From assembly GCA_965250025.1 (NCBI GenBank), contig OZ252283.1, forward strand, positions 3,286,001 through 3,350,000: a stretch of 64,000 nt of DNA, read 5' to 3'. The position numbers and the translations under genes are program-made. Under the pieces are notes generated by a model, which worked only from the letters and a program-made list of their open reading frames with translations, did no database searches and was not told the origin of the DNA. This DNA is from CBDDLD01 sp965250025. GTDB taxonomy: Bacteria > Bacteroidota > Bacteroidia > Flavobacteriales > Flavobacteriaceae. Positions 35,144-43,550 of the stretch are shown here, one piece after another. Within the stretch, counting starts at the first letter, position 1, and every line of letters begins with the position of its first letter.

Positions 35144-35863
35144 CTACGCCTCTTCTTCAGTAACAAGACTTCCTGCAAAGTGTGCTTCCAGTTCTTTGAG
35201 CGTTGTCGGATTCGTTTCCAAATCCTTTACTATCTCACCTTTTTCCAGAACTACAATACGTTCACACACGTCGGTAACATGCATTAAATCGTGACTTGAA
35301 ATTAGTATTGTAATGCCTTGTTTGTCTGCCAGGTCTTTAAGGATTTGCTTTAGTCGTATTTGTGTTGTAGGATCCAGATTTGCAAAAGGCTCATCTAATA
35401 CAATGACTTCCGGATTGCCTATAAGTGCTGCGACAATACCGGCCTTTTTTTGATTTCCTTTACTTAGGTCTCTTAAGTACTTCTTTTTTCCAATAATCTC
35501 ACCATTAAAAAAATCTTCAAACTTTGAAGTCAATGCATCTACATCTGCTTTGTTTTGCCCTCTTAAATCGCCTATGAAATAGAAATATTCTTCGGGTGTA
35601 AGATACCCTATTAAAAAGCTCTCATCAATGAATGATGATGTAAAAGGCTTCCAGTCTTCACTTTTGTCAACAATCACATTATTACTGGTAATGTTTCCTG
35701 TTGTAGGCTTAATCAAATCTAAAAGCAAACTAAAAAAAGTGGTTTTACCAGCGCCGTTATTACCGACTAAACCAAAACTCTGACCTCGAGGGATATTGAG
35801 TTCTTTTATGTCTAAAACCGTAACGCCGTTGTATGTTTTTGAAAGGTCTGATGTATGTATCAT
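35144..35863 (-). CDS. ABC transporter ATP-binding protein
   Basis: 239 residues with Walker A GNNGAGKTT, the signature as DLSKGNQKKAG (LSGGQ-like), Walker B VIVLDEPFANLDP and the switch His in LISSHDLMHV. The stretch of the D-loop and the Q-loop (SFIDESFLIG) fit the ABC-2/CcmA-like class that works with a multi-helix permease. The DUF5687 gene, 11 bases upstream, encodes the only candidate membrane partner. Substrate unknown. The C-terminal extension is short and acidic (VTEEEA). Confidence 0.92.
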   Translation of the reverse strand: MIHTSDLSKTYNGVTVLDIKELNIPRGQSFGLVGNNGAGKTTFFSLLLDLIKPTTGNITSNNVIVDKSEDWKPFTSSFIDESFLIGYLTPEEYFYFIGDLRGQNKADVDALTSKFEDFFNGEIIGKKKYLRDLSKGNQKKAGIVAALIGNPEVIVLDEPFANLDPTTQIRLKQILKDLADKQGITILISSHDLMHVTDVCERIVVLEKGEIVKDLETNPTTLKELEAHFAGSLVTEEEA

Positions 35864-35874
35864 ATGTACTATTA

Positions 35875-37353
35875 TTATGATTCTTGACTAAACGCGTCAA
35901 TCATTTTATATTTAGAATTCAAGTATTTTTCTGTGATGGTTCTCATAAATTTTTTATGAAAAACAATGCCAATAATACCTAAGATTATCAGTAGGGCAAT
36001 GCCTGCTTCAAATCCTATAAGCCAATTGGTAATAGCAAACAATATCATAGGCAGTACCATTAATGGAATTCCTATAAGCCATTGTACTGCTCCTGTACCC
36101 TGATAGTTAAAAGCAGCACGTTGATTAAGGTCTATTTTTTTGCGATTATATGAGCCTCCCAACAGGATAACATGTGTATTAACACCAATATTATATATCG
36201 CTGCGGCAAAGTGTGCCACTAATATTTTCCACCCGAAATACACATACGGAATACTCAAAACAAACATAACGATAACACTCAAAGCCATAAGGACATGTTT
36301 GGAGCGTAAATACTGCTCGTACTTAATGTTTTGACTCATTAGCATTTTATAGTAACCACTATCCCATGCGGGAATGAATTGGCCAAAATTAATAAGAAAT
36401 ATGCCCGTGACAAATATGCCAATGAATGGATAGAGCCATACCATATCTCGGTATAAAGGTTGTGGATAAAAAAACAATCCATAAAGTAAGCCTATTACTA
36501 AAATAAACACTGAAGATCGTGGTCTTTTGTTCCTCCATATCAATTTCAAGTCTAATTGCATAAAAGGCGCTACATCACCAAAACGTCTTGTCCATGACAA
36601 ATCGGAGGTTTTAACTTCTTTACCTTTGCTTTTAAGAGAACTGTCTAGAAATAGTTTTTGCCTTAAAATATTGAAATTATATCGGTACAGTACAATTAGA
36701 ACAACTAACGGAATAAGGATATAAACTGGGTTTTCTGCTATTGCAGTAATGGCCTTTGATAGCATCTCCGTAAATGAGACAATATTAAAATAGTTTAAGC
36801 CAAATAGTGTTCCGGCAAAAGCAACGACCGGCAAAAAGGATAATTCTTTTTCAGCAGAAAACGATTCAATGATAAAGTTAAGGAAGTTAATAATTAAGGT
36901 TATTAGCACCAGTGTTAGCATCCAAACACACACCATTCCCCCCGAATAACCATCTCTTATTAGCATTATTCCGAATGGAATAATAGCAAATAGAGGTAAA
37001 AAATTAAAGAAGGATACTGCCGATTTCCCTAACACATAATGAACTACCGTTGCTCTTTTAATAGGCAGAGTTAGTAAAGGTTTTACGCTCATTACTGGGA
37101 GTTTTTGAAAAAAGAACCGCATGAGTACGTCTGCTATAATCCAATAAAAAATGTAGGTATTAGCAACAACAAAAGGGTCTTGTTCCGGAAAGAATTTTTT
37201 GAGCATTGGCAATAATGCGAATCCCATAAATAGAAACATTACAATGAAATAGAATGCAAAAAACACTAATAATATGTTTAATGCTAAATTCTTTTGCCAA
37301 TAGGATGAACGAAAATATTGTTTCCATTCTAAACTCAAAAAACGCTTTATCAT
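35875..37353 (-). CDS. DUF5687 membrane protein, probable ABC permease
   Basis: 492 residues with about 12 hydrophobic helices, starting MIKRFLSLEWKQYFRSSYWQKNL, the hallmark start of DUF5687, a Bacteroidota family always linked to an ABC ATPase. Two halves of about six helices are joined by a basic cytoplasmic loop (KGKEVKTSDLSWTRRFGD) that would contact the ATPase. It forms an operon with the ATPase gene (11 bases apart) and a terminator downstream. Substrate unknown; related ABC-2-like systems export lipids, polysaccharides or peptides. Confidence 0.8.
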   Translation of the reverse strand: MIKRFLSLEWKQYFRSSYWQKNLALNILLVFFAFYFIVMFLFMGFALLPMLKKFFPEQDPFVVANTYIFYWIIADVLMRFFFQKLPVMSVKPLLTLPIKRATVVHYVLGKSAVSFFNFLPLFAIIPFGIMLIRDGYSGGMVCVWMLTLVLITLIINFLNFIIESFSAEKELSFLPVVAFAGTLFGLNYFNIVSFTEMLSKAITAIAENPVYILIPLVVLIVLYRYNFNILRQKLFLDSSLKSKGKEVKTSDLSWTRRFGDVAPFMQLDLKLIWRNKRPRSSVFILVIGLLYGLFFYPQPLYRDMVWLYPFIGIFVTGIFLINFGQFIPAWDSGYYKMLMSQNIKYEQYLRSKHVLMALSVIVMFVLSIPYVYFGWKILVAHFAAAIYNIGVNTHVILLGGSYNRKKIDLNQRAAFNYQGTGAVQWLIGIPLMVLPMILFAITNWLIGFEAGIALLIILGIIGIVFHKKFMRTITEKYLNSKYKMIDAFSQES

Positions 37354-37673
37354 AGTATGATTGTATTATCTGTAAGTGTTAGTAGCTGTTTTAAAAAAAA
37401 TGTTACATCCGTACTGAAACTCTTGTATTACTATGGTAAAGCTTCTATAACCGATGATTTACTTTGAATCAAAACCCAATTTACGTTTTTTCAAGTAATT
37501 TTAAGATGTAAGAAATTGTATGACGAGTATATTAAAGCTTAGAACCTTTACTGTTGATACAAACTGACAGTTTCTAATCAAAATTATGTAATAGATAAAT
37601 CTTATTGAGATATCATGCTTGTAATTACCTAATTAAACACTAACTTAGATTCAACAAAAAAACACAAAAAATC
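37354..37673. other. Divergent intergenic region
   Basis: The upstream regions of the DUF5687 operon (minus) and the YceI gene (plus). AT-rich, no gene seen and no full promoter consensus; a lone TAATTTTG on the minus strand at 37579-37586 lacks a -33 partner and lies 226 bases from the start. Confidence 0.4.
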
Positions 37674-38294
37674 ATGAAGAAAATCGCTATGCTTTTATTA
37701 GTTGTAATCACAACCATGACCGCATGTAAAAAGGAAAAAGAAGAAAATAAAACGGAGGTGTCAGATGAAGTAAAAACTGAAAAGTTTGTTGTAAAGCCCG
37801 AAGCCACATCTGTAAAATGGACTGCCTACAAAACCACTGAAAAAAAAGGCGTTGGAGGTGAATTTTCGGTGTTGAATTTTGAAAATAAAGAAGGCGCATC
37901 TGTTGAAGAGGCCTTGAACGGTCTTGAGTTCTCAATACCCGTTAGTAGTCTATTCACAAAAGACGAAGGTAGAGATGCAAAAATAAAAACGTTTTTCTTT
38001 GGGAAAATGCTGAATACTGAACTTTTAAAAGGCACTCTAAAAAGTGATGGAAACAATTACACTGCATCTTTAACTATGAATGGAGTTACAAAAGACTTAC
38101 CTCTGGAGGTCACAGTTACAGATGAAAGACGTGTTACCATGACAGGCACTATAAATTTAGCAGGCTGGAATGCTTTAGAAGCTTTGGCATCTCTAAATGA
38201 AGCCTGTTATGAGCTACATAAAGGCGCAGATGGTGTTAGCAAAACTTGGGAAGACGTTGCACTCGAAGTATCCACCTATTTGCGTAAAAATTAA
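37674..38294 (+). CDS. YceI-family lipoprotein
   Basis: 206 residues: signal with lipobox TTMTAC (Cys18) and a Lys/Glu-rich linker, then a YceI beta-barrel domain (ATSVKWTAYKTTEKKGVGGEFS, LEFSIPVSSLFTKDEGRDAKIKTFFFGK, YTASLTMNGVTKDLPLEV, MTGTINLAGWNALEALASLN). YceI proteins bind isoprenoid-like lipids in a long central pocket; here the protein would sit in the outer or inner membrane facing the periplasm. Single gene. The 3' end faces that of the PadR-operon membrane protein at a distance of 21 bases. Confidence 0.87.
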   Translation: MKKIAMLLLVVITTMTACKKEKEENKTEVSDEVKTEKFVVKPEATSVKWTAYKTTEKKGVGGEFSVLNFENKEGASVEEALNGLEFSIPVSSLFTKDEGRDAKIKTFFFGKMLNTELLKGTLKSDGNNYTASLTMNGVTKDLPLEVTVTDERRVTMTGTINLAGWNALEALASLNEACYELHKGADGVSKTWEDVALEVSTYLRKN

Positions 38295-38315
38295 CTTCTT
38301 GCACAACTTTCATTT

Positions 38316-38987
38316 TTAATCCAAATGCAAGCGTCGGTGCATGGCTTTATAGGTTTTAGATGTTTCCAGATATATCTTTATTCCTGAATACATGAGCAAC
38401 ACATTACATATTGTTGTGAAAAAAATGATGTACTGTCTTGTCATATGCGATACTTCAATAATACCATCTGGTCTGGGAAGTTGATATAATAGATTAAACA
38501 GCAACATAGAAAAGACAATGTAGAAATACCCATAGAGTAAATACCCTGATTTTTTAAACTTTAGACTCATATAAGCATAGTGAATCGTAAAATAAATGAT
38601 CGGCAATCCAAAAAGTATAAGGCTTATAATGCCAAAGGTTTTGCTTGAGAAATATTTGAAAACGAGGTAATAGGCCAAAATAAAAAGTAGCACATATAAT
38701 AAACTATAGGCCTTTGTAAAAAGGTTTATAAAGTATGAAAAATACTTTTTTCTAATGATGTCATTTATTGATTTCAACCTTCTGCATTCGAAATCTTTTA
38801 AGTTTCCTGTCCATCCCAATTCGTCAATAGTTTCATCAAACACATGGTTAAAATCGTAGCTGCCTTGTCTTTCTTCTATTTTACAAGCAATATGATCTAC
38901 CATTTCTAGCCTAATATCCCAATACCCAATGCCTTGCGTTTTAAGATGATCATCAATAAATTGTATCTCTGATTTGGTGAGTTTCAT
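38316..38987 (-). CDS. Membrane protein of PadR operon, N-terminal HAAS-like domain
   Basis: 223 residues. The head (LTKSEIQFIDDHLKTQGIGY, RLEMVDHIACKIEE) is an alpha-helical domain shared with the next gene upstream and akin to the HAAS domain found with PadR regulators. Four membrane helices follow in the C-terminal half. Its start abuts the stop of that paralogue, sharing the T. Function unknown; membrane proteins of this kind are often the targets of PadR-type control in stress response. Confidence 0.65.
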   Translation of the reverse strand: MKLTKSEIQFIDDHLKTQGIGYWDIRLEMVDHIACKIEERQGSYDFNHVFDETIDELGWTGNLKDFECRRLKSINDIIRKKYFSYFINLFTKAYSLLYVLLFILAYYLVFKYFSSKTFGIISLILFGLPIIYFTIHYAYMSLKFKKSGYLLYGYFYIVFSMLLFNLLYQLPRPDGIIEVSHMTRQYIIFFTTICNVLLMYSGIKIYLETSKTYKAMHRRLHLD

Positions 38988-39643
38988 TATGCCAATGCTT
39001 TATATCTGTTTCGAATATTTTTAAATGTTGTAACACTTACACTTATAAATACTATAATAGCTGTAATTATTAATGCCATAATTACACTAAACACCATAAA
39101 ATTTATCCCTTTTAGCAATAAACCTTCAATAATTTCCTCAATAAAGAATACCCCAAAATGCAACAGTATGATATATAAAAACCCAAGACGTAGAATGCTT
39201 GGTATGCGCTCAAATCTAAAAAACTTTAATGCTGTAATGTAAGCTAACCCATACGTTATAGTTAGTATTAATATGATCTCGGAAATGACTCCCCCGGAAA
39301 CATCAGCATTTACATCATGCAATCCTAAATAGATTAGCGTGGTTATAATTGTTACTACAACAAGAGATTTTAAAGAAAAAAACAATGTCATCAATTGATG
39401 ATGTAGCTTATGTATGGCTTGCTTCGAAAATTGTTTATGGCTTTCTAAAAGTGCTTTTTTATTTTGAACCATATAGTTTCTAAAAATAGTATAGAAATTA
39501 GCGGTTTCGTTATTTTTCATTTCAGATTCTATAGCTGTAGCTACATGATCTACCATTTCCATTCTAACATCTAGATAAGTTACTCCTGAATTATCTAGAT
39601 AATTATCAATAAACCTAATCTGCGCTTTATCTAATTTCTTCAT
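38987..39643 (-). CDS. Membrane protein of PadR operon, paralogue
   Basis: 218 residues with the same helical head (LDKAQIRFIDNYLDNSGVTY, RMEMVDHVATAIE) as the downstream gene, then four to five membrane helices from about residue 85. The two proteins probably arose by duplication and may form a heteromer. It lies 3 bases past the padR gene, so all three are one transcript under PadR control. Function unknown. Confidence 0.65.
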   Translation of the reverse strand: MKKLDKAQIRFIDNYLDNSGVTYLDVRMEMVDHVATAIESEMKNNETANFYTIFRNYMVQNKKALLESHKQFSKQAIHKLHHQLMTLFFSLKSLVVVTIITTLIYLGLHDVNADVSGGVISEIILILTITYGLAYITALKFFRFERIPSILRLGFLYIILLHFGVFFIEEIIEGLLLKGINFMVFSVIMALIITAIIVFISVSVTTFKNIRNRYKALA

Positions 39644-39646
39644 ACA

Positions 39647-39979
39647 TTAAGTGAGTTTGGGACTAACAATAGCCTGCATGGTTTTAATATATTCTGCTAA
39701 TGCTTCCAGCTTATTTACTGTTTCTTTAGTGCCTATTTCAGTAAGCTTATAATACTTACGCAAGCGGTTGTCTACTTTAATCACTTCAACATCAAGTAAT
39801 CCTTCTGCTTCTAATTTGTGCAATGCCGGATAAAGAGCTCCTTCGGTAATGTTAAGCTCTCCCTTAGTTAATACTTTTACTTTTTGAGTAATCTCATAAC
39901 CGTACATTTTATCATGTTCATTAAGTAGCTTTAGTATTATAGTACTTAGGCTGCCTTTATATAGCTTTGAATTGCTCAT
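39647..39979 (-). CDS. PadR-family transcriptional regulator
   Basis: 110 residues with a winged helix-turn-helix: SLSTIILKLLNEHDKMYGYEI, LNITEGALYPALHKLEAEGLL (recognition helix and wing) and RKYYKLTEIGTKE, the PadR pattern, followed by a short dimerisation helix. PadR proteins repress their own operon and release DNA upon ligand binding or signal loss. The two downstream membrane proteins are in the same operon. A near-perfect inverted repeat lies in the promoter spacer upstream. Confidence 0.93.
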   Translation of the reverse strand: MSNSKLYKGSLSTIILKLLNEHDKMYGYEITQKVKVLTKGELNITEGALYPALHKLEAEGLLDVEVIKVDNRLRKYYKLTEIGTKETVNKLEALAEYIKTMQAIVSPKLT

Positions 39980-39997
39980 TGTTTAAATATTATATCA

Positions 39998-40028
39998 CAA
40001 ATATATACATAATTTTCTTATGCATAAA
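39998..40028 (-). promoter_or_regulatory. padR promoter with embedded inverted repeat
   Basis: On the minus strand TATATTTG (39998-40005) is a -7 box and TTTA (40025-40028) is a near -33 box with a 19-base spacer. In the spacer TATACATAA (40004-40012) and TTATGCATA (40018-40026) form an inverted repeat with one mismatch and a 5-base gap, a fitting PadR operator for autorepression. The palindrome TTATGCATAA at 40018-40027 covers the -33 side. Confidence 0.6.
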
Positions 40029-40081
40029 ACTCTTAGGTATTATTTTAATCTTAAAACTTAGTTCTAAAAAGGTCGCTTGCT

Positions 40082-40089
40082 TATTTTTG
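40082..40089 (+). promoter_or_regulatory. Candidate -7 element of reductase gene
   Basis: TATTTTTG matches TAnnTTTG and lies 14 bases upstream of the ATG at 40104; no clear TTTG is found 19 bases upstream, so only half of the promoter is supported. Confidence 0.4.
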
Positions 40090-40103
40090 CAAAAAAATAT
40101 TGC

Positions 40104-41168
40104 ATGTCACAATTTCACACATTACATATAAAATCCATCGCCAAGGTGACCGCTCAATCTGTAGCTATTACTTTTGATGTTCCTGAACCATTAAAACCTG
40201 TTTTTATTTTTAAAGCGGGCCAGTACGTTACATTAAAAGCCATAATTGATGGTAAAGAGGTTCGTAGGGATTATTCTATTTGTTCATCTGTAAACAGTGG
40301 AGACCTTACTGTTGCTGTTAAAGCTGTTGAGCAAGGTACATTTTCAGTTTTTGCCAACCAAGAGCTTAATGTTGGAGACTCATTAGAAGTTGCCCCTCCT
40401 AATGGACGTTTTATTTTTGAAGCTAATGAGGTAAAAACCCGAACTATTGCTGCTTTTGCTGCCGGTAGTGGAATTACACCTGTTTTAAGTATTGTGAAAA
40501 CCCTCTTAGAACATGAGCCTTTTAGTAATTTCATTTTGGTTTATGGTAATAAGTCTAAAGAAGATACTATGTTTATTGACAAGCTTTTGCAGTTGAAACA
40601 AGACTATGGCAATCGTTTTCATTTGCATCTTATATACAGTCAATCTCGGGAACAAGATGCTTTATTTGGTCGAATCGAAAAGAGCACGGTTAATCTTATT
40701 GTAAAAAATAAATACGAAGGCGTAAGTATTGATGCCTTCTATTTATGTGGTCCTGAAGCCATGATCCATACCGTTAAAGAGGTGTTGACCGAAAATGGAA
40801 TTAAAGAAGGTTGCATATTTTATGAGCTGTTTACCAGTAGTTCTAATCAAAAGGATACATCGGAAACACCGACAACTATCAAAGATGGGAGTTCTAAAAT
40901 TAAGGTCATAGTGGATGATGAAACTTTTGAGTTTGAAATGTCTCAACAACAATCTATACTTGAAGCTGCACTAAAAGAAGATATTGATGCTCCATATTCC
41001 TGTCAGGGAGGTATCTGTAGTAGTTGTATTGCCAGACTTACAGAAGGTGAAGCTACTATGCGTCAGAACAACATTCTAACCGATGGCGAAATTGCTGAAG
41101 GATTGGTTTTGACTTGTCAGGCACATCCAACCACACCTACTATAGTTGTGGACTATGATGATGTTTAA
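40104..41168 (+). CDS. PaaE-like flavin/2Fe-2S oxidoreductase
   Basis: I chose the ATG at 40104 (MSQFHTLHIKSIAKVTAQSV) over an upstream alternative at 40077. Order: FAD domain about 8-105 with RRDYSICSS, NAD(P)-binding domain about 110-235 with AAGSGITPVLS and YLCGPEAMI, then a plant-type 2Fe-2S ferredoxin domain about 270-354 with YSCQGGICSSC and LTCQ giving four Cys ligands. The layout is that of PaaE, the reductase of phenylacetyl-CoA epoxidase, and of related ferredoxin-NADP reductases. No other paa gene is near, so its partner oxygenase or desaturase is not decided; in flavobacteria such lone reductases may serve fatty-acid or other hydroxylases. Its 3' end overlaps the GT9 gene by 4 bases, tail to tail. 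Confidence 0.85.
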   Translation: MSQFHTLHIKSIAKVTAQSVAITFDVPEPLKPVFIFKAGQYVTLKAIIDGKEVRRDYSICSSVNSGDLTVAVKAVEQGTFSVFANQELNVGDSLEVAPPNGRFIFEANEVKTRTIAAFAAGSGITPVLSIVKTLLEHEPFSNFILVYGNKSKEDTMFIDKLLQLKQDYGNRFHLHLIYSQSREQDALFGRIEKSTVNLIVKNKYEGVSIDAFYLCGPEAMIHTVKEVLTENGIKEGCIFYELFTSSSNQKDTSETPTTIKDGSSKIKVIVDDETFEFEMSQQQSILEAALKEDIDAPYSCQGGICSSCIARLTEGEATMRQNNILTDGEIAEGLVLTCQAHPTTPTIVVDYDDV

Positions 41169-42190
41169 CTTGAATTGTTCGCAACGGACTTAACTTTATT
41201 CACCACTTCTTCTACCGAAATGCTTCCTGCCGCCTCTTCATAGTTTTTAGGGTATTTATTACCATATATTGAAGTCGGAATTAATGGGTATTTCGTTCTA
41301 TCTGCTAAAAGCATGTAGTCTTCCGGTTGATTAAAAGGCATGAATCCGGCATATGGGTGTGTAACCCCCCAGATCGTAATGGTTTTAACGCCTAACATTG
41401 CTGATATATGCGCATTCCCGGAATCCATTGAAAGCATGACTTCCAGATTTGAAATAATATCCATTTCTTTTTCCATACTAAGCTTTCCTACCATAGAAGT
41501 CACATGCTCGAAGTCTTTTTCAAACTGATCAAGAACCACCTCTTCAGCTTTTCCCCCTCCAAAAAGGAGCACATTATATACTTTTGAAAGCTCTTCAATA
41601 ACTTCTTTCATTTGCACCAAAGGATACATTTTACTCAAATGAGCCGCAAAAGGTGCAATACCTATAGTTTTTCTGGCAACTGGCTCTAAAAAGTGTTTTA
41701 ATTGTGGTGCCAATGCTGAAGGTTTAGAAACATAAGACTGAGAAAAGTCTATCTGAAACCCCATTTGACCTAACACATCTGCATAACGTTGATGTGTGGT
41801 TTTTAATTGTTGAAAGTGATGCCCTGAAGTGAGTGCTTTTTTTTCTGCCCTGCCTTTATCAATCTGATAAAACGGTACGGGTAATAAACGTTTTAAAATA
41901 TTACTTCTAAGCACATTATGAATATCAGCTACAGCATCTATTTTTAAGCGTTTCAATTCTCTTGACAATTTCCAAAGCCCTAACAAACCTTTATGCTTTC
42001 CTTTAACTTCAGCAGTATGTATTGAAACCTTTTTAAGATCTCTAAAAAAAGAGGTGTAGATTGCTTTTGTTAAAACGGTAATTTTAAGTTCAGGGTTTTG
42101 TAACGTAAGTGCTCTAATCACAGGAACTGTCATGGCAACATCTCCCATTGCAGATAATCTTATAATCAATATGTGTTTAGGTTTTGACAT
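41165..42190 (-). CDS. Glycosyltransferase family 9 (heptosyltransferase-like)
   Basis: Starts at ATG 42190 (MSKPKHILIIRLSAMGDVAMTVPVI); the frame extends two codons further to a TTG. The opening and the second half (KTIGIAPFAAHLSKMYPLV, DLSVMLSMDSGNAHI-like MLSMDSGNAHISAMLG, TITIWGVTHPYAGF) are GT9 hallmarks, the ADP-heptose or related transferases of lipopolysaccharide core. About 340 residues is the usual length. It lies 21 bases past the DUF4254 gene in the same direction, a common pair in this family. Exact sugar unknown. Confidence 0.87.
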   Translation of the reverse strand: MSKPKHILIIRLSAMGDVAMTVPVIRALTLQNPELKITVLTKAIYTSFFRDLKKVSIHTAEVKGKHKGLLGLWKLSRELKRLKIDAVADIHNVLRSNILKRLLPVPFYQIDKGRAEKKALTSGHHFQQLKTTHQRYADVLGQMGFQIDFSQSYVSKPSALAPQLKHFLEPVARKTIGIAPFAAHLSKMYPLVQMKEVIEELSKVYNVLLFGGGKAEEVVLDQFEKDFEHVTSMVGKLSMEKEMDIISNLEVMLSMDSGNAHISAMLGVKTITIWGVTHPYAGFMPFNQPEDYMLLADRTKYPLIPTSIYGNKYPKNYEEAAGSISVEEVVNKVKSVANNSS

Positions 42191-42211
42191 GAGCAATGCA
42201 CCTAAACTTGC

Positions 42212-42820
42212 TTATTTTTGACCTCTTAATACCGGATTTAATTCATCATCATTATACATCTTCATCTGCTTGTAGACTTTCATGTATTTATCACCATTAG
42301 CTATATCTGTTAATAAATCATCAATTGCAGTGCTTAAATCTGTACGTTGCTCTAATAAGACATCTAATTTTTTCTGACATGCCTCTTTGTGAGTTACTGA
42401 AGCATCTTCTCTTACTGTTTCCAGATGCATGTGGTAAATCTTGAGTGCAAGAATGGATAACCTGTCAATTGCCCATGCCGGACTTTCAGAGTTAATCTTA
42501 GCATTGGACTTTACCGTTACATTTTTATACTTATCTAAAAAATAACTATCAATGTATTCTACTGTATCTGTTCGGTCCTGATTAGAAGCATCAATCATTC
42601 GTTTTAGCTTTAGAGCACCAACAGGGTCTATATTGGGGTCTCTAATGATATCTTCATATGCCCATTGTACCGTATCTATCCAGCACTTTCTGTATAATAA
42701 ATGTGCTATCAAATCTTCATCTTTATTATATTTATTAGTAAAAGGCTGATCTATTGTATTTAAAACTTTGTACGTTTTAATAGCGTCCTGAAATATGGTA
42801 TTGGCTTTTTCTGAAAACAT
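42212..42820 (-). CDS. DUF4254 protein
   Basis: The ATG at 42820 (MFSEKANTIFQDAIKTY) is preferred over a TTG eight codons upstream. About 200 residues, all helical, with LIAHLLYRKCWIDTVQWAYEDIIRDP, KLKRMIDASNQDRTDTVEYID and WAIDRLSILALKIYHM as fingerprint motifs of DUF4254, a Bacteroidota family often beside GT9 genes. The conserved Asp/Arg/His set suggests an enzyme or a ligand-binding bundle, but the function is unknown. A TATATTTG box on the minus strand at 42842-42849 is a plausible -7 element. Confidence 0.75.
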   Translation of the reverse strand: MFSEKANTIFQDAIKTYKVLNTIDQPFTNKYNKDEDLIAHLLYRKCWIDTVQWAYEDIIRDPNIDPVGALKLKRMIDASNQDRTDTVEYIDSYFLDKYKNVTVKSNAKINSESPAWAIDRLSILALKIYHMHLETVREDASVTHKEACQKKLDVLLEQRTDLSTAIDDLLTDIANGDKYMKVYKQMKMYNDDELNPVLRGQK

Positions 42821-42890
42821 ATCGTTGTAATTAATTGTATGCAAATATAGTTTGAATTATTAACTTTAATGCTTGAATAAAAGAACAATC

Positions 42891-43550
42891 ATGCATATTC
42901 ACAACCTCTCCGAACAACCTTCTATTCTTAATACTTTTATCTCTGAAATTAGAGATGAAACTGTACAAAAGGATAGTATGCGTTTTCGTAGAAATATTGA
43001 GCGTATTGGGGAAATTTTAGGGTATGAGTTGAGCAAATCTCTCCATTACGAATCTAAAACAGTTGTCACGCCTTTAGGCTCCTTTTCTACCCATCTGCAT
43101 CGTAAAAATATTGTGCTCTGTTCTATTCTAAGAGCTGGCGTTCCTTTACATAATGGGTTACTAAATTATTTTGATGCTGCTGAAAATGCTTTTATATCTG
43201 CTTACAGACAACATAAACACAATCCTGAAAGTTTTGAAATTGTGGTTGAGTATCTGGCTTGTCCAAGTCTGGAAGGAAAAACCTTGATTCTTGCGGATCC
43301 GATGCTGGCCACAGGTCAATCCATGTTAGCCACTTACGAGGCATTACTACCTTTTGGAAAACCTAAAACAGTGCATTTAGCTTGTGTCATTGGCGCACAA
43401 CAAGGTGTTGATTTTGTCTCAAAGCATTTTGATAAGGACACGCATTTATGGATTGCTGATATCGATGAAACTTTGAATGATAAAGGGTATATCATTCCCG
43501 GCTTAGGTGATGCCGGAGATCTTGCGTTTGGTGAAAAATTACAGCAATAA
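42891..43550 (+). CDS. upp: Uracil phosphoribosyltransferase
   Basis: The ATG at 42891 (MHIHNLSEQPSILNTFISEIRD) is used; a TTG 18 bases upstream is less likely. The PRPP loop is LADPMLATGQSM, the uracil-site stretch is CSILRAGVPLHNGLL and the C-terminal ends YIIPGLGDAGDLAFG. It converts uracil and PRPP to UMP in pyrimidine salvage. About 220 residues, slightly longer than E. coli Upp (208), with normal motifs. Its 3' end overlaps the next, minus-strand gene by 12 bases. Confidence 0.95.
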   Translation: MHIHNLSEQPSILNTFISEIRDETVQKDSMRFRRNIERIGEILGYELSKSLHYESKTVVTPLGSFSTHLHRKNIVLCSILRAGVPLHNGLLNYFDAAENAFISAYRQHKHNPESFEIVVEYLACPSLEGKTLILADPMLATGQSMLATYEALLPFGKPKTVHLACVIGAQQGVDFVSKHFDKDTHLWIADIDETLNDKGYIIPGLGDAGDLAFGEKLQQ

